A stretch of DNA of 64,000 bases. Origin: Bathymodiolus brooksi. Its lineage: Eukaryota; Mollusca; Bivalvia; Mytilida; Modiolidae. Shown piece by piece: positions 1 through 10,030 of this stretch. The notes beneath the pieces were generated by a model that was not told the origin of the DNA, ran no database searches, and saw only the letters and a list, made by a program, of their open reading frames with translations. Made by a program: the position numbers and the translations under genes. Where the stretch lies: the NCBI GenBank assembly GCA_963680875.1, contig OY804575.1, positions 102,603,505-102,667,504 on the forward strand. The letters are read 5' to 3'. Within the stretch, counting starts at the first letter, position 1, and each line of letters begins with the position of its first letter.

Positions 1-871
1 ACATATTGTGCAACTCGTTCAAACTATTTAAATGGATGATTAGCTTTTCTTTTTTCTAAATGTCATAATGTTTAATCGACAAATTAAGAAAAATCAGTTG
101 TTTGTAGTAACATGATAACTATGGGAGTTGACTTTGATGCTGCGAGAAAAAACGATTAATAGTGATATCAAAAGCTTTGTGATTATTTTTTCCACGCGAA
201 ACAAAATTCATCTTTTTTACACATGAAAAATCTTTTATTCTCTTCAAACTTTACCAAGCTTTCTCGTCGAAAACTGCAGAGGCAGATTATTTATTTTGCA
301 TGCCAAATTATTTTTTCTCTTTACAATAGGCGGGAAACAAAACTTCAGAATAAAGCATACCCCTTTCCCCACTAAAAGTTAAACGATCGTTCCATCAAAG
401 AATAGAGAAACATTAAGCAAATTGGCTAATTTCATGGCAAGATCAGTCTTGAAAGGCACAGGTTTTTTTTTATCGTTTTTTTATTTATGATTTGCTGTTG
501 GAGATCCAATTATTAAGAGAGGAGGGTTTGGGATTCCATTAACCGGTTTAACACCGCAACATTGTTGTGTCTGTCACAAATCAAGACCTCCCAACGTCAT
601 ATGTTTAATGAACTGAAGTAATTTTTTTTCATATATTGGTAAAATTATTGACCATCACCTAAATCACATTATTACATAAAGGTTTTATTTAAGCAATTTT
701 ATTGGCTATCATACTGTCACCTGACATTCCGTAAAATTTGATATTGTTTGATTAAAACTCGTATTGACTCGCTTTCACTTTCCACTGCATTATGCATGAC
801 GTCATAATGAAGTGATTAATTTCATATTGACTTGGTTTCACTTCCACTTTTCTTCATTTTAATGTAATAAA
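1..871. other. Non-coding stretch with a degenerate D2-type repeat
   Basis: No reading frame looks coding here. Around 500-603 the sequence resembles the copy at 61792-61905: both contain ttggagatc, then a run near ttaaccg, then aagacct. This marks a decayed copy of the dispersed repeat that I call D2. The rest is AT-rich with homopolymer runs. The words cgtattgac at 761-770 and cttccactt near 841 recur close to the foldback that follows, so part of this stretch may be flank of that element. Confidence 0.4.
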
Positions 872-1040
872 ACAATTACAGTCTTTTGTATCGGTCAATA
901 CGAGTTTTTATGGACCTTAAAAACGATATTCACCTCAGCCTAGAGGCTTCGGTGAATATCGTTTTGAAGGTCCGGCTGAGGTGAATATCATTTTTAAGGT
1001 CCATATAAACTCGTATTGACCTCAACAAAAGACTAATTGT
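872..1040. repeat. Foldback (long inverted repeat), hairpin 1
   Basis: The left arm (872-940) and right arm (974-1040) are near-perfect reverse complements, about 65 bp each, meeting at cacctcagcc and ggctgaggtg. The 33-base loop (941-973) itself holds a further inverted copy of the arm segment ggtgaatatcg...aaggtcc. No coding capacity. It is one of at least seven hairpins of similar size in this window and is probably a foldback-type or miniature DNA element. It lies 120 bases upstream of the vertnin-like start codon, so it could form part of that gene's promoter, 5' UTR or first intron. Confidence 0.8.
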
Positions 1041-1160
1041 ATATAGTTTTATAGCCTATCTATAGAGAGACTCGTTATTAGCGATATCAACAATATACAA
1101 CTGAATGTTAATGTATTTAATTACATCTATTATTTTTATCATTTTAGATCTGCACAAAAT

Positions 1161-2336
1161 ATGGCCGAAAGAGTACAATTTTTCAACGACAGTTTGATTT
1201 GCTTGTCGACAGCATCAAACAAAGGATTTCAAGCTTTCAAAGAATGTGCAACTCTAATAAAGAATAGGCTTCATGGGTTTCCATTAGAACTGTCTGCAGA
1301 ATTCTTAGATTCAAAACTTGGCAAGGTTTCTATGGATCTATTCCCTGATCAAGATTTTCCTGATTTAGTTCGAGTGGCGGGTGATGGAAATTGTCTCCCA
1401 AGGAGTGCATCGATGTTGATATTTGGTGATCAACAGCACCATTTAGAGATAAGAGTCAGGATGGCTTGTGAACTAGCGTTAAATAAGGAATTCTATTTGA
1501 ACAACGAGAATCATAAAATGTACGAATTTGATACTTTTCCGTATTGTTCAATGATAACCACTTACAGTCAACATTTTAAACCTGGAATGGATACTCAGCG
1601 AGAGTCAATTGAGTTTGTTTTCGAGGAAGATGCCATGAAAACAGCAAAAACTGGTACGTACTGTGGAATTTGGCATTTATATGCCTTGGCATCGATTGTA
1701 GGATGCAGACTCTATTCCATATATCCGAAACTAAAAAGCACAGTTACTATTAGACCTGAATTGAACAGGATTATATTTCCTCGTAAACAAATGTCAAAAA
1801 AGAAAATTGCCATATTTTGGACAAATACAAATGGCATCAAAGGTGAGAGTTTTTGGAATCCGAACCATTTCGCTCCATGTTTTCAAAAGCACTCTCTGCT
1901 TCAAGCTAAGCAAAGAGCTGCACTTAAGAATTGCAAAACACAAGAACATGTTATACTCCAGACACCAACAAGACAACGGATTCGCTCAAATCTTGTGCAA
2001 TGCCATAATACAAAACCAGATGCTCCTAAAAAGAATACAATAACGAGAACTGGGACTTTACTACGAAAAGAAACATTAATAGGAGTGAACAGTCCCATCA
2101 CAAACAGTGAATCTACAACTGAAACTCCGAAGAAGCGAGCAGTTCGATTCAATGTTGAATCAAAATGTGATTTGGCAATAAACTTCGTAAATAAGCAGGC
2201 ACAGAAAATACATGTGAAGAAAATAAAGGCAGGAAAGAATCCTCTAAAAAGTATATTTAAGTTCTTCCTGGGACATCAAAGAGAATCTAGAGGACCTGAT
2301 ATCAGTTTCTACGAAATAGAATATATCGGAGAGTGA
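1161..2336 (+). CDS. Vertnin-like protein with OTU-like Cys/His motif
   Basis: This 391-residue frame is intact. Residues 171-189 (WHLYALAS then YSIYP) match the most conserved part of vertebrate vertnin, a DNA-binding protein tied to vertebral number. The segment DGNCLPRS at 75-82 and NPNHFAPC at 233-240 resemble the Cys and His boxes of OTU-type cysteine proteases, giving Cys78 and His236 as a possible pair; activity is not shown. The C-terminal part (about 245-391) is basic and low in order (KKRAVRF, KKIKAGK), suiting a nuclear or nucleic-acid-binding role. Vertebrate vertnin is about 700 residues with repeated C-terminal domains, absent here. The first ATG follows a pyrimidine-rich acceptor-like tract ending tcattttag at 1147, so the 5' UTR may be spliced. 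The 3' flank is AU-rich with several attta words. The family call is firm; the function in molluscs is unknown. Confidence 0.75.
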   Translation: MAERVQFFNDSLICLSTASNKGFQAFKECATLIKNRLHGFPLELSAEFLDSKLGKVSMDLFPDQDFPDLVRVAGDGNCLPRSASMLIFGDQQHHLEIRVRMACELALNKEFYLNNENHKMYEFDTFPYCSMITTYSQHFKPGMDTQRESIEFVFEEDAMKTAKTGTYCGIWHLYALASIVGCRLYSIYPKLKSTVTIRPELNRIIFPRKQMSKKKIAIFWTNTNGIKGESFWNPNHFAPCFQKHSLLQAKQRAALKNCKTQEHVILQTPTRQRIRSNLVQCHNTKPDAPKKNTITRTGTLLRKETLIGVNSPITNSESTTETPKKRAVRFNVESKCDLAINFVNKQAQKIHVKKIKAGKNPLKSIFKFFLGHQRESRGPDISFYEIEYIGE

Positions 2337-2502
2337 CATCTATATGTGCCAAATATTGTTATTTGTTGTTATTATGATTATTATTATTTATTTATTATTT
2401 ATAATATATATAAATATTTATTTATACTTTTAATACACATATTTAATCGTAAAATTGTGTTGAACTTTTGTATTACTATATTTCTCACAAATAATTTTTA
2501 AC

Positions 2503-2865
2503 GGCATCGGTAGTGTAATGGTTAGCGTGCTCGCCTCGAGTGCGGTAGATCGTGGGCTCGAACATCAATCGTGTCAAACCAAAGACTATAAAACTTGTAT
2601 TTGTTGCTTCTTCACTAAGCACGCAACATTAAGGAGAAAGAGCAAAGACTGACTGGCTCGAAATCAGGATAATGTGTTCGAGTTGGACGACATGTCTATC
2701 TGCGGACTGCTGTTTCAGTGAACTAGCACTATAAAAAATCCAACTAAGCGTGTTGGCCTAGTACAAAGCGGACCTCACCATCATCTCATTAAAAATTAAC
2801 TTGTTTTCGCCATGATATAGCGGGAAAATTGGTGAGATGGCGCTAAACAACAATCACTCACTTAC
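2503..2865 (+). mobile_element. tRNA-derived SINE, family A, full length
   Basis: The head resembles a tRNA promoter: an A-box-like region around gtaatggttagcgtg and a B-box-like gggctcgaacatc. The body follows, and the 3' end is gcgctaaacaacaatcactc. Two further copies with the same order lie at 19438-19735 and 53562-53905. Cloverleaf pairing is not maintained, so it is not a functional tRNA gene. Confidence 0.85.
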
Positions 2866-4026
2866 CCACAAATCATTTCGTCAGTGAGATAAGGCAGCTA
2901 GTACACCAGTATCCAATAGACAAAGGAGTAGGGGTGATAAGGGCTTAAAAAGGCCCTAAAAATATGTATTTTTCAATTGCAAACTCATTCTTTTGAAACT
3001 TTCTCGGAAAGCAGTATTGGATAAGATCTCCCCAATTCAAACTTAATCTGGTCATAATTTTACACTATGACGTCACAATCAGCCGCTACATTATGTCTAA
3101 AAACTGAAAATATCACAAAACAGGCCTAAATTAACATAAAAAAGTAAAAAATTATAGTCCCCGCAACCTTGGAACAACTTCTTCTTTTGTATATCGAACC
3201 TGTTACTAAAAATGAACATGCGTGCGAAGTATTATGTTGTTCCAAGCTTGCGGGAGTATTTTTCTCGGTAATAATGTGAGAAGAAAGTTTATGGTATTTC
3301 AGTTGGTGTGACGCTAAATGCGATTGCCATCACTGTATAAACAACGGATATCTATGCAGGAGCTGTTAAAATTGGAATAAGATACATCGAATATAGTAAA
3401 TCAAAATACGCATCGATTTTAATGAAGGTCGGGGACGCTTTGCCTGTTTTAGACACCTGGATATAAATAGCAGACTACAGTGACTAGAGTAAAAGCGGAC
3501 TACAGTAGAAGCAGACGAAAGTTTTTCCAAACTTTATACTATTTCAATTTTCCAGAGATTTACAGCTAACAAAGATGAAAAAGATACACAGTTTTTCCCT
3601 ATAGACAGTATAGAATGAGTATGCATCAATAATGTGAAGTTAATATAAGAACTGGCCCGTGTTTACACCGGGTGTACATATGCCGTGATATGGACATTAT
3701 GGTCACATTACGATATAACACACAATAGTCAATACACACGTTGATTCATAAAACAATCTCCTCTATTTAACCATGTTTACATACGTTTCCCGTTTCCTGA
3801 TTGTATATTATTCTTATTCATTGGTCAAATTCGTGAATTTAATCATGATGTGAATTGCCGAACAAGCTCCTGTTGTGGCCATCCTTAAACTAAAGGTGCT
3901 TGAACCTTGATCGACAAACATGCCCGCACAAATTGTGATATAATAATGATCTACTGGTGGTAGATAATATGATAGACACGTAATAAGACGTTTGTGAAGA
4001 TGCAGACCTCATTTGTAATATGGATT
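2866..4026. other. Non-coding stretch
   Basis: No coding signal. The only structure seen is a short imperfect inverted repeat: cgcaaccttggaacaac at 3163-3179 and gttgttccaagcttgcg at 3236-3252, separated by about 56 bases. Confidence 0.4.
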
Positions 4027-4290
4027 AGGGTTATGGTGTTCAATGTCACTTTCAACAATATTTTCTTTATATCATGGGGGTCAGTTTTATTGGTGGAAGA
4101 AACCGGAGCCCCTGGAGAAAAGCACTGACCTGTCGCAAATCATTGACAATTTGTATCACATAATGCTGTATCAAGTACACCTTGTAATGAGCGGGATTCG
4201 AACTCCCATCCTTTGTAATGATAGGCACTGATTGTATATGTAGTTGTACATCTAACTACCATACGATCACGACCACAACAGACCACATAA
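4027..4290 (-). mobile_element. tRNA-derived SINE, family B
   Basis: Read on the minus strand it starts with the B-family head (tcgtgatcgtatggtagttg), carries the B-box gagttcgaatcccgc in slightly altered form, and ends in a gttgaaagtgacattgaac-type tail. This is the commonest SINE in the window. Its first bases merge with the following 75-bp tandem array. Confidence 0.85.
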
Positions 4291-4865
4291 AAAGGATAAC
4301 TTCGGTAATTGTGTAAATCAGTTAAGGTAGAACAACACACTATCTAGATAATATTGCATCATTAAAAGGAGAATTTCGGAAATTGCTTAAGCCAGTTATT
4401 GTAGCACAACACACTATCTAGATAATATTGTGCTATGAAAAGGAGAACTTCGGTAATTGTGTAAGCCAGTTATGGTAGCACAACACTACTATCTAGATAA
4501 TTTTGTGCTATAAAAAGGAGAACTTCGGTAATTGTGGAAGCCAGTTATGGTAGCACAACACTACTATCTAGATAATATTGTGCTATAAAAAGCAGAATTT
4601 CGGTAATTGTGTAAGCCAGTTATGGTAGCACAACACATCTATCTAGATAATAATGCATTATAGAAAGGAAAACTTCGGTAATTGTGTAAGCCAGTTGTGG
4701 TTGGACAACACAGCTATCTAGATAATATTGTGTTATAGAAAGGAGAACTTCGGTAATTGTGTAAGCCAGTTGTGGTAGCACAACACTACTATCTAGATAA
4801 TATTGTGTTATAAAAAGGAGAACTTTGGTAAGTATGAAAGCCTCTTGTGGTAGAATAACACAGTT
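4288..4865. repeat. Minisatellite, about 75-bp unit, 8 copies
   Basis: Eight head-to-tail units, each with ggagaacttcggtaattgtg, then aagccagtt, then tagcacaacac, then ctatctagataata. Units differ by single changes, and the first and last are the most diverged, as expected when homogenisation works on the centre of an array. Open frames across it are a by-product of the repeat. Confidence 0.9.
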
Positions 4866-4943
4866 GTATAGAAAATAGTTGACTATTTCGTGCCTTATAT
4901 TACTCAATAAATGAATAACAGAAAAATGACGCTTTGATCGCAA

Positions 4944-5082
4944 ACGTAGATAAATGTAGCCTAGAAATATACGATTAGTTAGGTAGATGTAACCTAGAAA
5001 CAAACAATTAGTTAGGTAGATGTAACCTAGAAAAAAACGATTAGTTGCGTAGATGTAACACAGAAATTAACAATTAGTTATG
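4944..5082. repeat. Minisatellite, about 33-bp unit, 4 copies
   Basis: Four tandem units of the form gtagatgtaacctagaaa...acgattagttag, the first with a small insertion and the last diverged. It lies directly downstream of the 75-bp array but shares no sequence with it. Confidence 0.8.
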
Positions 5083-5480
5083 TATTAATAAACGATTATT
5101 TAGGCTTGTATATATTGAACACTTGTTATGTAGAGAAAAGAAGCACAATAATATGACCATTTGTTGCAAATTCTAATGTATTTTTTATGTATTTACCTTT
5201 TTATATCATTCTCTCTATGAAATACATGACTACAAATCGTTGGTCGATGCAAAAATGTAGCTTACGTGACAATCAAGTACTTTCTGTTTCTGCCTCTGTT
5301 TCTGCCATATGATTGCCTCCTTCATCATATTGAAGATTATGCAATTTTGATTTTTGTGCGGCATGCCCAATGAATAGTGAAGCCAAAGTTTAAATAAGTT
5401 TCCAAGTAGATGATAATATTAAGTAATAATAACCAAATTGAATTTACAATTAAAACTATATACAGTTGTCACTGTCTGGA

Positions 5481-8400
5481 CTATAGGGACACGATCCTTG
5501 CCTTAAAGGCCTCAGGTGTGTCCAATTCAACAATGTCTGGAGCTAGTAGGTTCCAGTCTCGTACCGTTCTTGGAAAGAATGACATTTTCCTGGTGTCAAT
5601 ACGGGAGGATGGTATCTGGAATGACCTGTTGTGTGATTTTCTGGTTTTTCGGCCTGTTGGAATTAGCCTGTTTTCCTTGTTGATGGCTACAAGTTCTCTA
5701 TCGATTTTATATAGCATCACAAGTCTAGCGTCCTTTCTTCTGTCTGCAATTGGTTTCCATTTTAGTCTTTGTATGATGTTACTTACACTAGATCTATTTC
5801 TGTGATTGTTTGCTACATATCTAGCCGCTCTTCTCTGCACTGCCTCCACCTTGTTTATATTAGCTTGTGTATATGGGTCCCAGACTGTACTAGCATATTC
5901 CACTAGTGGGCGTGCAAGAGTGAAATATGCTTGTTTTTTTATCCTGATAGATGGGATTTTCAGGTTTCTACGCAGAAAGCCAAGAGTTTTATTTGCTTTG
6001 CTGGTAATACAATTTATGTGCTTGTCCCATTGTAATTTGTTTGTGAACGTGAGGTCTAAATATTTGGCGGATGTAACTGACTCTAGCGTATGCCCGTGGA
6101 GTTGGTATTTGGCATCAATTATTTTCTTTTTGTTGGTTACTCTGAGTACTGTGCATTTATCAGGGTGGAATTTCATGCACCATTCATTTTCCCAATGTCC
6201 CAGCTTATCTAGATCTTTTTGTAGGGTTTCAGCATCGTTGTTATTGGATATTGTCAGGTACGCTATTGTGTCGTCGGCAAAGAGTCTTACTGTTGATGTT
6301 AGTCTTGATTGGAGGTCGTTTATGTAGTAGAGGAAGAGCCCTGGTCCTAGGACGGAGCCTTGGGGAACTCCTGAGTCCACACTGACTGCGTCAGAGGTAG
6401 ATCCATCAATTACTACAGATTGTTTTCTGTTTGCAAGCCAGTTTTGTATCCACCTGACTGATTTTCCTATGATACCATACTGCTGCAGTTTGTGTATGAG
6501 TAGGCTATGATTGACTTTGTCAAAAGCCTTAGCAAAGTCCAGTATGAGGATATCTGTTTGTTGGCCTTCTTGTAAGTTCTTGGAGATGTCATCCACGAAT
6601 TCAATGAGTTGCGTTTCACAGGAGTGGCCCTTTCGAAATCCACGTTGTAGCGGATACAGGATATTATTTTCTTCTCCATGTTTCATGATTTTACTGGCCA
6701 ATATATGCTCCATAGTTTTACAACAGACTGATGTTAAGGATATTGGTCTGTAGTTTTCAGCTAACGTCTTTTGACCTTTTTTGTATACAGGCGAGACGTT
6801 TGCAATGCGCCAGTCATCCGGGACTACACCAGTGTCTAGTGATTTCTGGAATATAAGCTGCAGTAGTGGTGAAATATCTGTAGCTAGTTCTTTTAGAATC
6901 CTAGGTGATATGTTATCAGGTCCTGGTGCCTTGTATGGATTTAACTGCTTTAGTAATTTTGTAATACCGTTGCAGGTGATATCAAAAGATTTCATACTTG
7001 GATGTTGTGTGGTTGTGGAGTTCATACGGTTTGAATTCAGGAATTCCTCAGTGGTATAGGATGTTTTCTCAGAGAAGACCGATTTAAACTGGCGATTTAA
7101 TATGTTTGATTTAGTAACTGGGTCACAGTACAGTTTACCATCCATTTTTAGTGATAAGATTCCAACTATGTCTTTACGTTTGTGTTTGATATATGTCCAG
7201 AACTTTTTCATCCCTGATCGTGGTTCGCTTTCATCTGGTGTTACTACATTTTCAATGTATTTCCAGTACGCCTGTCTGGTTATCTTTTGAGTATGATGTT
7301 TGAGATTGTTATACTGTTCTTGGGTTTGATGGTCACCAGTTGTCTTCTTCTTTTTGAATAATCTGTGTAGTCTTTTGAGGTTTTTCTTGATGTCCCTGTT
7401 GATCCAAGGTTGACGATCTTTGTCCTTGGAATTGTTTTGTGGTATGTGTTGTTTCGCTGACTTGCTGAGGGTTTGTTTGAAGAATTCCCACATGGTGTTT
7501 ACATTGCAGTCAGGGTCTCTAAACATCTGAAGTAGTTGGTCTAGTATGCTGGTGATGTCATTCTTCATATTATTCCAATTTGCTTTATTATATAAGGGGA
7601 TGATACGTGGTTTTTGTTTTAGTTTGACAGGCCTGAAATCAAACTCTGTATATACAATATCATGGTCTGAGATACCTGGTATGGTTTCTGTTCTGAGTAC
7701 TTTTCCTGGTCTGTTGGTGAGTACCAAGTCAAGTGTATTTGTAAGACGCGTTGGCTAGTCTATTAGTTGAGATAGTGCATTATTATTTATGATGTTCATG
7801 AAATAGTTGTGTAAGTTGGTAAATACTGCATTCGGTTTCAGGATGTTTTCTTTCCAGTCCCATCCAGGTAGGTTCACATCACCTCCTATTACGATTGTTG
7901 CATTTTCTATGGCGCTTGCTCTTTGGACTGATGTCTCAAAGTATTTTAAACTGTCCTCATCCGAGACGTTTCTTCGGTAGTAGGAGCAAATACAGATGGT
8001 ACCGTTTCCTTTCAGGTTCATTTTGGCCCATACAATTTGGCAGTCGGTGTCTAATTCTGGGACATGCTCACTGTTGTATTCATTCTTTATTGCAAGAAGT
8101 ACACCTCCACCTGTTTTATTTGTTCGATCTTTCCGGTGTAGGACGTAACCTCTAGGGCAGATTTCAGAGTCTCTAATGTCTTTGTCCAACCAAGTCTCTG
8201 TACCAATAATAATGTCTGGTTTTACACTATCGATAACATTTGATAGTCTGCACAGTTTTGATTTAATAGACTGGAAATTTATGTTCAGAATCGTCAATGG
8301 TTGATTGCATGTTTTTGGTCCTGTCTTCCTGGTGGATGTTGATGAGTGAACAGGACGTATGGGCAGACTCGCTTCTGGGCTATGTGGAGGTATGTCCGAG

Positions 8401-8933
8401 ATGCGTGAGTATGACATATTTGACATGTCTGATACCTCGATACTTTGGTAGTCGTGTACTGTCGAGCTATAATTTGGGTTGTTACACACTATACAGTACC
8501 AACTGATGTTTAGCTCTGAGTCACCCAGCTGTTGGTAAGATATAGTGTGTATGTTTTGGCAGCCAGCATGGTACCATTGGTCGCAAGTCTCGCATATGAT
8601 TCCCCTGTCTTCCCAATCCACAGTCTTATCTCATGTTCCGCATAGGTAGTCTCTTTCTGGACCTGGATTTAGGTGGATGTCGTTCGCATTTGTTAGAACT
8701 AGTAAAGCGAGATAGGCTAGTAGTGTGGTATGGCTTTTAGTCCTGTTCTCTATTGCTTTTGGTCTTCCCTTCGGCATATTTAGGATAAGATGATGGCTGT
8801 AGGTTATGCATGGTACTACCTTGACAAATGTGTAGTTTAATTCCTTGGACTCTTTTATTATGATGTTTCTTGGCAGTATAGAGAAGAGGGCAGCAAACAG
8901 GAACGCTGTCGTGAATGTTAACAGTAATCTCAT
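5481..8933 (-). pseudogene. LINE ORF2: PHD finger, endonuclease, reverse transcriptase; two nonsense codons
   Basis: A single reading frame of 1150 codons is interrupted only by TGA at 8631-8633 (codon 101) and TAG at 7755-7757 (codon 393). In order it encodes a hydrophobic leader (MRLLLTFTTAFLFAALFSIL), a second hydrophobic run before DIHLNPGP (codons 85-92), a PHD-type zinc finger (CETCDQWYHAGC, WYCIVC), and an endonuclease with NINFQS, GTETWL, GGDVNLPGWDW and SDHD. The reverse transcriptase has GPDNISPRIL, DFAKAFDKV, GVPQGSVLGP and the catalytic FADD, followed by a C-terminal domain ending FFPRTVRDWN. All endonuclease and RT key residues survive. The TGA falls where the second zinc-binding Cys is expected (C98-x2-stop). 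The TAG lies between SQLID and PTRLTNTLDLV, where a Gln codon is likely. The frame was probably intact at insertion; it is now a pseudogene unless the stops are read through. Confidence 0.85.
8658..8681 (-). promoter_or_regulatory. 2A-like ribosome-skipping motif in LINE ORF2
   Basis: Codons 85-92 of ORF2 read DIHLNPGP. The 2A recoding consensus is D-x-E-x-N-P-G-P, where translation skips the Gly-Pro bond. Here Glu is replaced by His, so activity is uncertain. A hydrophobic run (TLLAYLALLVL) precedes it, as in typical 2A peptides. 2A-like sequences at the start of ORF2 are known in APE-type LINEs of marine invertebrates. Confidence 0.6.
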
Positions 8934-9101
8934 GGTTTCTGCTAATAATATCCTGCTGTTTCTAAAAAAATATCAAGTAAATTTTGGAGATTTAGACATT
9001 GATGAAAAGTTGATTGTAGTAAAGACTGATAAGATAAACTCACCTAGACCCCTTACTACAACATCCGCTTTCAAAGGTGTCCCTCTCTAGGTACTTGATC
9101 T

Positions 9102-9881
9102 CTAGAATAGTGTCAGCAGTTCTTCCTCTTCCACGTGTAGCTGGATTATTTCAGATTCGTGGACGACTTGGTAACATTCCTTGTATGTATCAAGGAGGAT
9201 GTGTTTTGTGATGGCTAGGCTTAGGAGTTTTCCGGGGTGAATTCCGTCTTTTTTATTTATTGTGATGTTTACTGATTTCCGGGTTCCGCCTCGTTTAATT
9301 TTCCTGCCACGAAAAAAGTACTTGCTGATGTTTATAGTCTTCTTGTTCAGACTATCGTTCAGTTTTAATATTTCTGAATTTAGTGCTTTTATCTGTCTGG
9401 TCACTTGGAAATCTTCCACTTTAAAGATTTCAGGTTTGTCGTGTCCTTTGTACTGATTGTAGTTTACGATGGACAAGATTGGGCAGTCTATAAATTTTAT
9501 TTCTGCTCTAGGATGTTTCACGACAATTCTTATAGCTCTGTGGTACTGGTCAAGTATACAGTTTACTGTTTTATTATTTTGATGTCTCAGGCTGATGTAT
9601 TTACCTTTTTTACATGTTAAGTCACAAGTTCCTGACCATAAGTAGATGATAATGTGATGGTGTCTAGTGATCGCCTTTGAGATTCTTTTCTCTATCAAGT
9701 CAACGAGCACTGATGTTTGTGCCCCTGAAATGCACCAGGATTCTACTGGGAATTTGTCATCTTGGCAAGCGTTCCGTATTGTGAACCCCTTACTGTCTGA
9801 TACAAGGATTGGTGTTTTGTATCTAAAACCGTTTGGTGTATGTGGCTGTTCTGCTATGTATTTTCTTAATTTGCTGGTCAT
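9102..9881 (-). CDS. LINE ORF1 with SGNH (GDSL-type) esterase domain
   Basis: About 259 residues from the ATG at 9879-9881; the frame can be read seven codons further up from a GTG at 9902. SGNH blocks, numbered from that GTG: VSDSKGF with Ser37, SGAQT with Gly60, YLWSGTCDLT (91-94, where Cys takes the place of the usual Asn), and DGIHPGKLL with His222. Esterase-type ORF1 proteins are known from CR1-like elements and are thought to act in RNP or membrane association. A basic stretch (RGRKIKRGGTRK, 198-209) may bind RNA. A different frame at 9823-10023 (starting MLHLLKPDKN) overlaps the 5' end and may be the original N terminus, joined by a frameshift near 9895. The rest of the frame is open. 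Confidence 0.75.
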   Translation of the reverse strand: MTSKLRKYIAEQPHTPNGFRYKTPILVSDSKGFTIRNACQDDKFPVESWCISGAQTSVLVDLIEKRISKAITRHHHIIIYLWSGTCDLTCKKGKYISLRHQNNKTVNCILDQYHRAIRIVVKHPRAEIKFIDCPILSIVNYNQYKGHDKPEIFKVEDFQVTRQIKALNSEILKLNDSLNKKTINISKYFFRGRKIKRGGTRKSVNITINKKDGIHPGKLLSLAITKHILLDTYKECYQVVHESEIIQLHVEEEELLTLF

Positions 9882-10030
9882 TTGCTGTATTGGAAAAGCC
9901 ACAGTTATTTATAACATCTATGCCGGAAGCATCATTTTCTTTGTTGTCAATGTAAACAGTTTTTCCCGCCAGACAGTTTCGACTGGGAAAAGTATTTTTG
10001 TCGGGTTTTAGTAAATGTAACAAATAATTT

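Larger units (their letters stand above)
5400..10030 (-). mobile_element. CR1-like non-LTR retrotransposon, nearly complete
   Basis: Two genes on the minus strand are in the order expected for a LINE: ORF1 (9102-9881) and ORF2 (5481-8933), 168 bases apart. An SGNH-esterase ORF1 with an ORF2 of PHD finger, endonuclease and reverse transcriptase is the architecture known for CR1-group elements. A short AT-rich 3' region follows ORF2. I could not define the exact ends or a target duplication, so the limits are approximate. Damage is light (two stops in ORF2 and a possible frameshift near the ORF1 start), which implies a fairly recent insertion. Confidence 0.8.

Noticed and set aside
2503..2580. 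Possible tRNA gene
   Set aside because: A- and B-box-like sequences are present, but stems do not pair and the sequence continues into a SINE body with a SINE tail.
5806..6327. 173-residue plus-strand frame with hydrophobic segments
   Set aside because: Antisense shadow of the LINE reverse transcriptase, whose minus-strand frame has all catalytic motifs.
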